Assembly (NCBI GenBank): GCA_030524765.1
Contig: JAUNGA010000018.1
Coordinates: 1-37,971 of the forward strand
Length of the DNA: 37,971 nucleotides
Source of the DNA: Bacteroidales bacterium
Lineage (GTDB): Bacteria > Bacteroidota > Bacteroidia > Bacteroidales > Muribaculaceae
Direction of reading: 5' to 3'
In this document: positions 30,799 through 37,971 of the stretch, in pieces
Numbering within the stretch: the stretch's first letter is position 1
How the letters are laid out: every line of letters starts with the position of its first letter
The notes under the pieces: model-generated
What the model saw: the letters and a program-made list of their open reading frames with translations, nothing else
Databases searched by the model: none
What the model was told of the DNA's origin: nothing
Position numbers and translations under genes: made by a program

Positions 30799-33009
30799 AT
30801 GGAAAAGCTCACGTTCACACCTGACGAACGACAGCGTCTCACTCACAGATACAGAGTGCTGCGCCGCAAGCTCGGACAACTGATCTCGCCCGACGATGCA
30901 GCCGGGCTCAGAGCCGCCATACGCGAGGCGGCCGAGACCGGATTCTATCACCGCGACCGTTTCGGTTTCAATCCTGTCAACCGCGGCCTCGCAAATGTGA
31001 TGGCTCTGTGCGACGAGATAAGTCCCGACCGTAATATGGCTATCGCCATTCTCATGTTCAATCCCTGTCGCCACGGATTCATGTCTCTTGACACCCTTTC
31101 TGAACGGTGGGGCGAGGATGTGGCACACATGGTCGATGGCCTGATCAAGGTTTCGTCGCTTTACTCTAAGTCACCGTCGGTCCAGTCTGAAAACTTCCGC
31201 AATCTGTTGCTCACGTTTGCCGAGGATATACGTGTGATCATAATCATGATCATTGACCGACTGACCCTCATGCACGCTATCAATCACCATGCCGACACCG
31301 ACGGCGTCAATATGGTGGCCCACGAGGCAAACTATCTGTATGCTCCGCTTGCCCATCGTCTGGGTCTGTACGCTATAAAATCGCAACTCGAGGATATGTC
31401 GCTCAAATACACCCGACGCGACATATACAGCCGCATAGCCCACAAACTCAACGAGACAAAGGCCAGTCGCGACGCATATATACACAACTTCATCGCTCCG
31501 GTCAAGACTAAACTCGAGGAGGCAGGCCTGAAATTCGACATCAAGGGCCGCACCAAGTCGATTTATTCGATCTGGAATAAAATGAAGAAGCAGAAGAACG
31601 ATCTCGAGGGTATATATGACCTGTTTGCCATACGCATTGTGCTCGACTCGGCTCCCGAGCATGAGAAGCGCGACTGCTGGCTGGCTTACTCGCTGATAAC
31701 CGACATGTTCAGGCCTAACCCCTCGCGCATGAAGGACTGGATCAGCATACCCAAGAGCAACGGATACGAGTCGTTGCACATCACCGTCTACGGTCCCGAC
31801 GAACGGTGGGTCGAGGTGCAGATCCGTACCCGCCGTATGGATCTTGTGGCCGAGAAGGGCCTTGCGGCACATTGGCGTTATAAAGGCATCAAAAGCGAGA
31901 ATGATCTCGATGCATGGATGAACAATGTGCGCGACATTCTCGAGACAGCCGATTCGGGTCAGCTCGAACTTATGCGCAACATGCGCATGAATGTCTATGA
32001 CAAAGAGGTGTTTGTCTTCACGCCCCGCGGTGATCTGTACCAGTTGCCTCTGGGCGCCACTCTGCTCGACTTCGCTTTCCATATCCATACCCGCATCGGC
32101 GAGCACTGCACCGGCGGCAAGGTCAATGGCAAGAATCAGAAAATCAATTACAAGCTGTCAAGCGGTGATACCGTAGAGATACTCACATCGCCGTCTCAGC
32201 AACCCAAACAAGACTGGCTCAACTTTGTGGTCACGTCAAAGGCGCGTAACAAGATACGCGTATCGCTCAAGGAGATCGAGAGTCGTGCGGGCGAGCTTGG
32301 CAAGGAGCTGCTGCAGCGCCGTTGCAAAAACCGCAAGGTCGAGATCGACGATGCCACAGTATCGCGTATAGTCAAAAAGATGGGCTACAAGACCATCACC
32401 GAATTTTACAGCGATATAGCCGATGGTCATCTTGATGTCAACCAGGTGATCGAGACTTATGAGGCCATGGAGCGAAAGGCCGTCGAGGCTGATCCGGTGC
32501 GCATATCTGCCGACACCTATGTCATGCAGCCGAACGATGAGACCGACGAGACCGGGCGCCCCGGTGATGTGATCGTGATCGGCGAGGGAATCAAGGGCAT
32601 CAATTACCGTCTGGCCCGTTGCTGCAATCCTATATATGGCGATGATGTTTTTGGTTTCATCTCGGCTGAGGGAGTAATCAAGATACACCGTTGCGACTGC
32701 CCAAACGCGGTCAACATACGCCAACGCTATCCTTACCGTGTCATTCATACTCGTTGGAGCGGTAAGATCGGCTCTCAGTTCGGTGCCACGCTGCGCATTG
32801 TGGGGCGCGATGACATAGGTATTGTCACCAACATCACGTCGATAATCAACAAGGAGCGTTCGACAACTCTGCGCAATATCTCGATCGAGTCGCACGACGG
32901 ACTCTTTCAGGGTTTTGTCGTAGTCGGTGTCAATGATCAAAGTTCACTCAATCAACTCATCAAAAAGCTTAAAACTGTTAAAGGCGTAAAAGATGTTCAA
33001 CGCGATTAG
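30799..33009 (+). CDS. RelA/SpoT-family (p)ppGpp synthetase with inactivated HD hydrolase domain
   Basis: This 736-residue stringent-response enzyme has the long RSH layout. The pseudo-HD domain spans about 45-165, synthetase about 230-350 (GIYDLFAIRI near 271, MKDWISIPKSNGYESLHITVYGP, EVQIRT near 340), TGS about 404-464, the Cys-rich region about 605-640 (ARCCNPIYGD, HRCDCPN) and ACT about 664-733. In the hydrolase half the metal ligands are gone. The expected HP at the first His reads N58-P, the HD pair reads N88-P89 (FNPCRHG in place of LHD-ED), and only the late Asp (D153, DRL) remains. It should therefore make (p)ppGpp but not destroy it. Species with such a form normally carry a second, bifunctional Rel elsewhere. 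The downstream lipoprotein gene overlaps its 3' end by 17 nt. Confidence 0.93.
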   Translation: MEKLTFTPDERQRLTHRYRVLRRKLGQLISPDDAAGLRAAIREAAETGFYHRDRFGFNPVNRGLANVMALCDEISPDRNMAIAILMFNPCRHGFMSLDTLSERWGEDVAHMVDGLIKVSSLYSKSPSVQSENFRNLLLTFAEDIRVIIIMIIDRLTLMHAINHHADTDGVNMVAHEANYLYAPLAHRLGLYAIKSQLEDMSLKYTRRDIYSRIAHKLNETKASRDAYIHNFIAPVKTKLEEAGLKFDIKGRTKSIYSIWNKMKKQKNDLEGIYDLFAIRIVLDSAPEHEKRDCWLAYSLITDMFRPNPSRMKDWISIPKSNGYESLHITVYGPDERWVEVQIRTRRMDLVAEKGLAAHWRYKGIKSENDLDAWMNNVRDILETADSGQLELMRNMRMNVYDKEVFVFTPRGDLYQLPLGATLLDFAFHIHTRIGEHCTGGKVNGKNQKINYKLSSGDTVEILTSPSQQPKQDWLNFVVTSKARNKIRVSLKEIESRAGELGKELLQRRCKNRKVEIDDATVSRIVKKMGYKTITEFYSDIADGHLDVNQVIETYEAMERKAVEADPVRISADTYVMQPNDETDETGRPGDVIVIGEGIKGINYRLARCCNPIYGDDVFGFISAEGVIKIHRCDCPNAVNIRQRYPYRVIHTRWSGKIGSQFGATLRIVGRDDIGIVTNITSIINKERSTTLRNISIESHDGLFQGFVVVGVNDQSSLNQLIKKLKTVKGVKDVQRD

Positions 33010-33817
33010 AATTATTGCATTAATGCTTGCCGCAGGCCTGTTCATGACGGGATGCTCGGCCGACAGCTCGCGCTCTGATGCCGCGTCTGCACTGCTGTCT
33101 GATGCCCGCAGTAAAGTGTCTGCCAAAGATTATAAAGCGGCCATGGTATTGCTCGACACGCTTGATAAAAGTTATCGGGACTGTCTTGAACAGCGTCGCG
33201 CCGGCACGCGTCTGCGTACCGAGGCGTTGCGTGATCTGACTATTGACTCTATCGCCGCGAACGATGCGCGCCGCCAGCGGCTACAACAGCACATCACTGA
33301 GCTTGAGCCGAGATTCAGACACATCGATATCGATGGCACCGGCGGATTTTTGGTAGACAGATCGATCTATACCGGCGATGAAATGTCACATACCGGCATA
33401 CAGCCACGCATCGACGATGACGGGATTTTTTTTGTTGCCGTCAATCTCTCGGGCCGTACGATAGGAATTACCGGTCTCAAGGTGGGCGAGGTAGCCTCTC
33501 AGCCTGTCACATGGGAGAGTCCCGTGGTCGAAGGTTCTGAGATAATGAATATCGGCAGTGAGTATCTGCATGATTTTGCCGAGACGGTAGCCGACACGGA
33601 CAAAGCGCCGTTGACTGTCGAGATAACAGGTCGCCGCGGCACGGTCCCTGTCAGACTTGATTCCCGACAGCTTGAGGCCTTCCGCGCCACCTGGGAATAT
33701 TCTCGCGCTCTGACAGCAATGCGCTCGGCCCTCATCAGCCGCGAACGTCTTGAGCGTCAGCTGCACAATCTGCGTGACGCCCTGGCCAATCTTCCTGAAA
33801 CCGAAACTGCGGAATAA
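32993..33817 (+). CDS. hypothetical lipoprotein with coiled-coil segment
   Basis: The 274-residue protein starts with a lipoprotein signal (FMTGC, Cys 21), then a helical, charged region (about 30-105) likely to form a coiled coil or TPR-like helices (KDYKAAMVLLDTLDKSYRD). A probable beta domain follows (about 110-220, with TGGFLVDRSIYTGDEMSHTG and FFVAVNLSGR), then a helical C-terminus. I do not recognise the family. It begins inside the last 17 nt of the Rel-type gene, in another frame, so translation is likely coupled. Location should be the cell envelope. A large palindrome (33830-33885) lies just after its stop. Confidence 0.75.
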   Translation: MFNAIRIIALMLAAGLFMTGCSADSSRSDAASALLSDARSKVSAKDYKAAMVLLDTLDKSYRDCLEQRRAGTRLRTEALRDLTIDSIAANDARRQRLQQHITELEPRFRHIDIDGTGGFLVDRSIYTGDEMSHTGIQPRIDDDGIFFVAVNLSGRTIGITGLKVGEVASQPVTWESPVVEGSEIMNIGSEYLHDFAETVADTDKAPLTVEITGRRGTVPVRLDSRQLEAFRATWEYSRALTAMRSALISRERLERQLHNLRDALANLPETETAE

Positions 33818-33829
33818 CCTGCACCCCGT

Positions 33830-33885
33830 GACCATAAACGCCACCGGCGGCAATCATGCGATTGCCGCCGGTGGCGTTTATGGTC
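33830..33885. terminator. perfect 25-bp stem between convergent genes
   Basis: The left arm 33830-33854 and right arm 33861-33885 are exact reverse complements around a 6-base loop (CATGCG); the arms begin GACCATAAACG and end CGTTTATGGTC. It lies 12 nt after the lipoprotein stop and 12 nt before the DUF5606 stop on the other strand. A bidirectional terminator is the simple reading, but no T-tract follows on either strand. Confidence 0.7.
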
Positions 33886-33897
33886 GGTCGATAGCTG

Positions 33898-34323
33898 TTA
33901 CTCTGCTGCGGTCTCAGACGTTTCGTCGGCCTTGGGCTCGACAAATTCGGTTATGTCTGCTGCGAGAAGGGCATTGTACCATGATAGGAGTTTGCGTATG
34001 TCAGAGGTATAGACACGGTCGTGGTCAAACTCGGGCAGCACTGTGCCGAAGTATTCACGTACGGCGCTGTCATCGCCCAAGGCCTTGACATCTACGGGCT
34101 GTCCGCCGGCTTTTTCTTTAACGAGCTCGAGCACCTCGCCGAGGGGCTTGTCTTCGTCGGTGGTATAGATGGCTATGTCGGCGAGCGAACTGATTTTGTC
34201 GGTCGAGAAAGCCGGCATGCGTTTGCCGGTGCTGAGCGATTCGACAATCAGATTGTTGCGTCCGCGGTTTACCAGTCTGTACAGGCCGGGTTTTCCGGCG
34301 ATCGATAGTATGGTTTTGATCAT
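33898..34323 (-). CDS. DUF5606 domain-containing protein
   Basis: This 141-residue soluble protein begins MIKTILSIAGKPGLYRLVNRGRNNLIVESL and contains KRMPAFSTDKISSLADIAIYT and EYFGTVLPEFDHDRVYTSDIRKLLSWYNAL. I recognise these features as the DUF5606 family of Bacteroidota, an SH3-like N-terminal part followed by a helical C-terminal part, of unknown function. The C-terminus is acidic and Ala/Glu-rich. It has its own divergent promoter (-7 TAAATTTG at 34355-34362) opposite the Yip1-like/smpB unit and converges on the rel-lipoprotein unit. Its conservation with translation genes such as smpB nearby is only positional here. Confidence 0.85.
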   Translation of the reverse strand: MIKTILSIAGKPGLYRLVNRGRNNLIVESLSTGKRMPAFSTDKISSLADIAIYTTDEDKPLGEVLELVKEKAGGQPVDVKALGDDSAVREYFGTVLPEFDHDRVYTSDIRKLLSWYNALLAADITEFVEPKADETSETAAE

Positions 34324-34354
34324 GATGTTTGAGTTAGTTGACGTTATTGAGCTG

Positions 34355-34362
34355 CAAATTTA
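34355..34362 (-). promoter_or_regulatory. -7 box for the DUF5606 gene
   Basis: Minus-strand TAAATTTG (TAnnTTTG), 31 nt before the ATG at 34323. The -33 element is off-spacing. Confidence 0.5.
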
Positions 34363-34368
34363 CATAAT

Positions 34369-34403
34369 ATTGTCAAATATAAGGCACAAATTTTGTAACT
34401 TTG
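34369..34403 (+). promoter_or_regulatory. promoter of the Yip1-like gene and smpB
   Basis: ATTG (34369-34372), a 23-nt spacer and TAACTTTG (34396-34403). The ATG at 34440 gives a leader of about 30 nt. It is back-to-back with the DUF5606 promoter. Confidence 0.5.
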
Positions 34404-34439
34404 TGTTCTATTTCAATCTTACAGCATCCATCAAATCTT

Positions 34440-34988
34440 ATGTGGCTCTATATACAGCAGATTTTTCAGCTCATCCTGTCGCCGGCACGCGGTTGGGAAG
34501 ACATTTCCGAGTCAGCCCTGCCTGCCGACGAGGTACAGCGGCGCGGACTCTATCCGTGGCTTGCGATCACGTCTTTGTCTGAATTTCTCAGACTCGCATA
34601 TCAGCCTGCCTTGACATTCTGGGTGGCTCTCGAGTCGGCTATAGCAGTCGCCGGTGCAATGTTCGCCGCACTATATATCGCACGCATATTTCTCGACATG
34701 ACGCTCGCATCGCATGTCGACGGCACGCTCAACGTGGGTAAGGTGAGTGTGCTCACGTCATATATGATAGGCATAGCATGCCTTTTCCGCATAATCGCCA
34801 ATGCTGTGCCTGCATCACTGACGCTGATTTACATACTGCCGCTGATCAGCCTGCTTATCATTTTCAGGGCCGTACCGTTTATCGGTGTCCGTTCTGACAG
34901 TCCGATGACATTTCTGCTGCTAACGGCCGTCGCAACAATCATAATACCCGGAGCGTTGACATCCTTGTTGATGCTCGTCATCTCATGA
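34440..34988 (+). CDS. Yip1-like integral membrane protein
   Basis: From ATG 34440 this is a 182-residue protein beginning [23 protein letters not shown], which resembles the start of bacterial Yip1-type (DUF1282-like) proteins. It has about five membrane helices and a C-terminal run ([26 protein letters not shown]). Function in bacteria is unknown. The in-frame longer start at 34401 overlaps the -7 box, so I reject it. The stop overlaps the smpB ATG (ATGA), so it is translated with the trans-translation factor. Confidence 0.75.
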   Translation: MWLYIQQIFQLILSPARGWEDISESALPADEVQRRGLYPWLAITSLSEFLRLAYQPALTFWVALESAIAVAGAMFAALYIARIFLDMTLASHVDGTLNVGKVSVLTSYMIGIACLFRIIANAVPASLTLIYILPLISLLIIFRAVPFIGVRSDSPMTFLLLTAVATIIIPGALTSLLMLVIS

Positions 34989-35458
34989 TCGATATGAAGA
35001 CCAAGTTTAAAGAAGTCAATATAAAGAACCGGCGCGCGACTTTCGACTACGAAATCACCGACACTTATACGGCCGGTCTGGTGCTCACCGGCACCGAGAT
35101 CAAGTCGATACGTCTGGGCAAGGCGTCGCTGGTTGATACATTCTGTTATGTGCATAATGGCGAAGTCTGGGTGAAAAATATGTATATCGCCGAGTATTTT
35201 TACGGCACATACAATAATCACACCGAGCGTCGCGACCGCAAACTTTTGCTCAACCGCAAGGAGATAGCAGATCTGACCAAGGCATCAGAGGGGGCCGGAT
35301 ATACGATTGTGCCTCTGCGTCTGTTTGTCAGTGCCCGAGGTTATGCCAAACTCGTAATAGGTGTTGCCAGGGGTAAAAAAGAGTATGACAAACGCCAGTC
35401 GATCAAAGAGCGTGACGACAAGCGCGAACTGGCCCGCATCAAGATGCAGAAGTATTAG
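34985..35458 (+). CDS. smpB: SsrA-binding protein SmpB
   Basis: SmpB binds tmRNA and delivers it to stalled ribosomes for trans-translation. The 157 residues show the [39 protein letters not shown] core in sequence, then [50 protein letters not shown] and a basic tail (about 135-157) that docks in the ribosome. An internal ATG at 34994 is possible, but the ATGA overlap with the upstream gene favours 34985. The tmRNA gene itself is not in this window. The stop lies only 7 nt from the convergent WYL gene. Confidence 0.96.
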   Translation: MIDMKTKFKEVNIKNRRATFDYEITDTYTAGLVLTGTEIKSIRLGKASLVDTFCYVHNGEVWVKNMYIAEYFYGTYNNHTERRDRKLLLNRKEIADLTKASEGAGYTIVPLRLFVSARGYAKLVIGVARGKKEYDKRQSIKERDDKRELARIKMQKY

Positions 35459-35465
35459 AGTCCTG

Positions 35466-36473
35466 TTAATCGTTTTCCAGACTTTTTTTGTGAATTTTGC
35501 GTAGCTGATCGGCCAGAGAGCGGGGCGACAATATGCGTATGCCGTTGCCGAAACCGAGCAGCAGCGTGATCAGTTCAGGATTTATCACCACATCGATCTC
35601 GAATATCATCGAGCCGTCCGGACGCTCTTTTCCAATTAGACGCTGCGAGCGGTGTAGCGGTTTTGTGAGGATGTAGCTTGCCTGTGTGTTGTCAGCAAAA
35701 ACGCGCACGGTGGCTTTTTCGAGTCCCCGGTGCTTTGTCACACCGATTATGTCGTCAAAATAATCCTCGCCGAAATCAGGGTTGTCTTTGTAGGGTATTT
35801 CGGGGCAGACATGAAAGTCGACTATACGGTCGAGCGCGAGATTGAATATTTTCATGTCATCTGCGCGTGAGCCGAATAGAAACCATCTGTTGCGGTATTC
35901 CTTTAATAAATATGGAAAGATTAAGAACGGGTGAGGTTGTCGCGCGTTAAATGAGCGGTAATCAATGCACACTGTCTGTCGTGCCGCAATGCAATCGTAA
36001 AGCGGGTTGAGATATTCAAGTCCCTTAAGATTGGGGTTCCGCTCAAAATCGACTATAGGCCGACGCCTTTGAGCCGAGGCTACCTTGTCTTGTAGTCGGT
36101 TGACCACTTCGGCCATTTCGTGAAATCGGTCAAACTCGTCAAAACGGCGCAACATGTCGATCGTGCGGTTAAGCACGTCGATATCGTGTTGCGACAGCGG
36201 CCTGTTGCTGATCGAGTATTCAGGGTCAGAGTAGCGGTAATATTTACGCTCGTAGACTTCGATCGGCGCCTCATATCCAAGACGGTCAGACCGCATCATC
36301 TGCAGGTCGAGTTGCACGGTACGTACACTGACAGGATCCGGCTTGCCCTCATACTCATAGAGCGCGTCACTGCAGGCGTCGACGAGGTCTTGCAGAGTCC
36401 ATCGCCGACCCGTATTGCGCAGACATCGGTCTATGGTGCGATAACGCAGCAGGGCGTTCTTGTTTTGAGCCAT
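35466..36473 (-). CDS. WYL-domain transcriptional regulator
   Basis: From ATG 36473 this is a 335-residue regulator. It has an N-terminal winged-helix-like region (about 1-90, LLRYRTIDRCLRN, TLQDLVDACSDAL, VSVRTVQLDLQMMRSD) and a central helical linker. The WYL domain (about 155-260) carries the PLYDCIAARQTVCIDYRSF start and the YLLKEYRNRWFLFG segment, in the place of the W-Y-L motif. A C-terminal WCX-like extension follows (about 260-330). WYL domains bind single-stranded nucleic acid or small ligands, and members control phage-defence and DNA-damage responses, although nothing of that kind is adjacent here. The 16-residue extension to 36521 crosses the promoter and is rejected. Confidence 0.88.
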   Translation of the reverse strand: MAQNKNALLRYRTIDRCLRNTGRRWTLQDLVDACSDALYEYEGKPDPVSVRTVQLDLQMMRSDRLGYEAPIEVYERKYYRYSDPEYSISNRPLSQHDIDVLNRTIDMLRRFDEFDRFHEMAEVVNRLQDKVASAQRRRPIVDFERNPNLKGLEYLNPLYDCIAARQTVCIDYRSFNARQPHPFLIFPYLLKEYRNRWFLFGSRADDMKIFNLALDRIVDFHVCPEIPYKDNPDFGEDYFDDIIGVTKHRGLEKATVRVFADNTQASYILTKPLHRSQRLIGKERPDGSMIFEIDVVINPELITLLLGFGNGIRILSPRSLADQLRKIHKKSLEND

Positions 36474-36490
36474 ATCAAAGTCTTTTTTTG

Positions 36491-36521
36491 CAAAAATATC
36501 ATTTTTATCTATACTGCGCAA
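36491..36521 (-). promoter_or_regulatory. promoter of the WYL regulator
   Basis: Minus strand: TTG (36519-36521), a 20-nt spacer and TATTTTTG (36491-36498). It supports ATG 36473 with a leader of about 10-15 nt. Confidence 0.65.
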
Positions 36522-36613
36522 GACGTATGCGTAGTTGTATCTCTACTTGTATTGGCAACATATGACAACAGATTGTGCAGGTCTCTGATAGTGTGCATAC
36601 TTTGTCTCCGGGT

Positions 36614-36654
36614 AAAAAAACAGCGGGCCGTCAAAATCAGTCTGACGGCCCGCT
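36614..36654 (-). terminator. intrinsic terminator of the tRNA-Leu gene
   Basis: Minus strand: AGCGGGCCGTC (36644-36654) pairs with GACGGCCCGCT (36622-36632), then G and seven T (plus A-run 36614-36620). It starts 3 nt after the tRNA end. Confidence 0.92.
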
Positions 36655-36657
36655 TTG

Positions 36658-36739
36658 TGCGCATGAAGGGACTCGAACCCATACGTCCTGAGACATTAGA
36701 TCCTAAGTCTAACGCGGCTACCAATTACGCCACATGCGC
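36658..36739 (-). tRNA. tRNA-Leu (anticodon UAG)
   Basis: On the minus strand the acceptor stem pairs GCGCATG (36733-36739) with CATGCGC (36659-36665). The anticodon stem-loop TTAGA-CTTAGGA-TCTAA gives anticodon TAG (UAG), reading CUN leucine codons. A long variable arm (TGTCTCAGGACG), typical of class II tRNAs such as Leu, and the T-loop GGTTCGAGTCC follow. The 3' CCA is not encoded. The gene is 82 nt with its own promoter and terminator. Confidence 0.97.
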
Positions 36740-36749
36740 CTCATTGCTG

Positions 36750-36780
36750 CAAAGGTACGACTTTTTTGCCGTACCGGCAA
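36750..36780 (-). promoter_or_regulatory. promoter of tRNA-Leu
   Basis: Minus strand: TTG (36778-36780), a 20-nt spacer and TACCTTTG (36750-36757). The -33 box is part of a palindrome TTGCCGTACCGGCAA (36766-36780). Confidence 0.75.
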
Positions 36781-36862
36781 TTTTTAGAAGTCTTTTTTTG
36801 AACAAACTCGGCACGGCTTTTGTTTTATCACTAACATTCAACAAATCATATAATCTTTTGAT

Positions 36863-37444
36863 ATGGAAAAGAAATCTATAAAAGGCACACGCACCGAGCA
36901 TAATCTGCTTGCGTCGTTTGCCGGTGAGAGCCAGGCTCGTTCACGCTATACGCTTTTTGCCCAGAAAGCTATCGAGGAAGGCTATGAGCAGATTGCCGAG
37001 ATCTTCTTGAAAACAGCCGATCAGGAGCTGAGTCATGCCAAACAGTTTTTCTCGTTGCTCGAAGGTGGTACGGTGACTATCCAGGCCGGATATCCTGCAG
37101 GCGTAGTCGGTGACACCAAGACCAACCTCGCCGAGGCCGCTGCCGGTGAGCATGAAGAGTGGAGCGATCTCTACGCCAACTTTGCTCAGGTAGCAGATGA
37201 GGAAGGCTTCCCACAGATTGCAATGCTCTATCGCAATATAACAAAGGTTGAGAAGATGCACGAGGAGCGCTATATGCGTCTGCTCGAACGTATGGAAAAC
37301 GGTACTGTTTTTGCCGACGCAGAGCCTGTCACATGGTATTGCCGTCAGTGCGGCTACACCGTTACGTCAAAGAGTGCTCCCAAGCGTTGCCCCGTCTGCG
37401 GTCGCGATCAGGCATGGTTCGAACGTTTTCCCGACAATTATTGA
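36863..37444 (+). CDS. rubrerythrin
   Basis: Rubrerythrin is a cytoplasmic di-iron peroxidase that protects anaerobes from hydrogen peroxide, taking electrons through a rubredoxin domain. In its 193 residues the ferritin-like part (1-150) has the iron ligands in ESQARSRY, ELSHAKQF, HEEWSDLY and EKMHEERY. The C-terminal rubredoxin-like domain has CRQCGY (about 161-164) and CPVCG (about 176-180). Length and order are normal. I see no convincing TAnnTTTG promoter in the 120 nt upstream. A hairpin lies between it and the HU gene. Confidence 0.96.
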   Translation: MEKKSIKGTRTEHNLLASFAGESQARSRYTLFAQKAIEEGYEQIAEIFLKTADQELSHAKQFFSLLEGGTVTIQAGYPAGVVGDTKTNLAEAAAGEHEEWSDLYANFAQVADEEGFPQIAMLYRNITKVEKMHEERYMRLLERMENGTVFADAEPVTWYCRQCGYTVTSKSAPKRCPVCGRDQAWFERFPDNY

Positions 37445-37480
37445 TCGCCTGTATATATAAGAATTTACATAACTGACATA

Positions 37481-37533
37481 GACACACGTGCGACGGCCGA
37501 TATCTCAATGATATCGGCCGTCGTGTGTCTTTT
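37481..37533. terminator. bidirectional terminator between rubrerythrin and HU genes
   Basis: The inner stem is CGACGGCCGATATC (37491-37504) with GATATCGGCCGTCG (37510-37523). An outer GACACA/TGTGTC pairing (37481-37486, 37524-37529) follows across a 4-nt bulge, then TTTT on the plus side. On the minus strand the hairpin lies 14 nt beyond the HU stop. Confidence 0.85.
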
Positions 37534-37546
37534 GCCGTGTGTCGGC

Positions 37547-37819
37547 TTATTTTACTTTAGCTGCGAGTTCGGCACCTGCTTTGAACTTGATGCTCTTGCG
37601 GGCGGCGATCACGATGGGCTGTTTGGTCTGGGGATTGATACCGGTGCGCTCGCCTTTCTCTGTTACCGAGAAAGTGCCGAAGCCGAGGAGGGCTACTTTG
37701 TCGTTGGCTGCGAGAGCGTCGCCGATGGCTGCTACAGCTGCGTCGAGGGCGTCTTTGGCTTGTGCTTTAGTCAGGCCGGCCTTCTCGGCCATAGCGTTGG
37801 TGAGTTCGGTTTTGTTCAT
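37547..37819 (-). CDS. HU-family DNA-binding protein
   Basis: This 90-residue nucleoid protein of the HU/IHF family bends and compacts DNA as a dimer. MNKTELTNAMAEKAGLTKAQAKDALDAA forms the helical body. GFGTFSVTEKGERTGINPQTKQPIVIAARKSIKFKAG is the beta-arm region with the diagnostic RTGxNPQT and I-A---K-F-AG signatures. Normal length. The promoter is at 37853-37886. Confidence 0.96.
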   Translation of the reverse strand: MNKTELTNAMAEKAGLTKAQAKDALDAAVAAIGDALAANDKVALLGFGTFSVTEKGERTGINPQTKQPIVIAARKSIKFKAGAELAAKVK

Positions 37820-37852
37820 GACTGTAATTGGTTAGAAGTTCGATAATATGCG

Positions 37853-37886
37853 CAAATATAAGATTTAAATTTGGATTCTCGGCAAA
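37853..37886 (-). promoter_or_regulatory. promoter of the HU gene
   Basis: Minus strand: TTTG (37883-37886), a 22-nt spacer and TATATTTG (37853-37860). The leader to the ATG at 37819 is about 30 nt. Beyond it to the window end (37887-37971) I see no gene. Confidence 0.7.
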
Positions 37887-37971
37887 AATTCGTAAAAAAA
37901 ACGAAAAACATTAAAATCAAAGTTTCCAATAAGAAGTGCAACGGCAATTCACCTCACTCCTCCTCAGGGGA

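Noticed and set aside
35466-36473. WYL regulator as marker of a defence island
   Set aside because: WYL proteins often control defence genes, but the neighbours are smpB, a tRNA and rubrerythrin; no nuclease, methyltransferase, toxin or reverse transcriptase of a defence type is nearby.
36658-36739. tRNA gene as integration site of a mobile element
   Set aside because: No integrase, no direct repeat of the tRNA 3' end, and the surrounding genes are ordinary chromosomal ones.

Overview
The window is a 38-kb piece of a Bacteroidota chromosome, order Bacteroidales. The evidence is consistent: promoters of the Bacteroidota type (-33 TTTG/TTG, about 20 nt, -7 TAnnTTTG) precede many genes; LpxC is fused to FabZ; the locus carries a propeller/Y_Y_Y/LuxR-type sensor-regulator; DUF5606 and an LptG-tgt pair are present; and the large glycosidase ends in a sorting-tail-like C-terminus. 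The GC-rich composition fits a Muribaculaceae-like gut bacterium, but family level is inference. Both ends look like contig ends, and the first gene is cut off.

Layout, left to right. (1) 1-2.4 kb: 3' part of a CapD/FlaA1-type UDP-sugar dehydratase, an NhaC-type antiporter and, convergent to it, a small 2[4Fe-4S] ferredoxin. (2) 2.5-4.8 kb, minus: an LptF/LptG-type permease behind tgt. (3) 5.1-11.2 kb, plus: a secreted GH16 glucanase with three copies of a C-terminal module, a strong terminator, then a membrane-spanning propeller/HTH regulator; no SusC/SusD pair is present. (4) 11.5-17.5 kb, minus: probable four-gene operon of a C11 (clostripain-type) lipoprotein peptidase, an MscS channel with a long insert, RecJ and RecQ. 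(5) 17.6-19.9 kb, minus: mannose-6-phosphate isomerase and a GH5 mannanase-like lipoprotein. (6) 20.0-24.1 kb, minus: lipid A genes lpxD, lpxC/fabZ and lpxA, followed after 7 nt by the RNase P RNA gene and a DUF695 gene. (7) 24.3-28.1 kb, minus: HAD hydrolase, gmd, fcl and an acyltransferase, all overlapping, making and probably using GDP-L-fucose. (8) 28.1-29.7 kb, minus: trmN6 and a CPBP membrane protease. (9) 29.7-33.8 kb, plus: a tiny ORF, engB, a 53-residue protein, a RelA/SpoT enzyme with an erased hydrolase site, and a lipoprotein. (10) 33.9-37.9 kb: DUF5606, a Yip1-like membrane protein with smpB, a WYL regulator, tRNA-Leu(UAG), rubrerythrin and HU.

Most of this is housekeeping and cell-envelope content. 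The parts most worth a second look are the GH16/regulator pair without transport genes, the three-fold module in GH16, the HD-dead Rel protein, the Tgt lacking standard zinc ligands, the lpxA-rnpB arrangement, several near-leaderless start sites, the terminator that overlaps the GH5 promoter, a perfect 25-bp stem at 33.83 kb, and the abrupt loss of homology in the first 48 bases. I see no CRISPR array, transposase, phage gene or clear new defence system.
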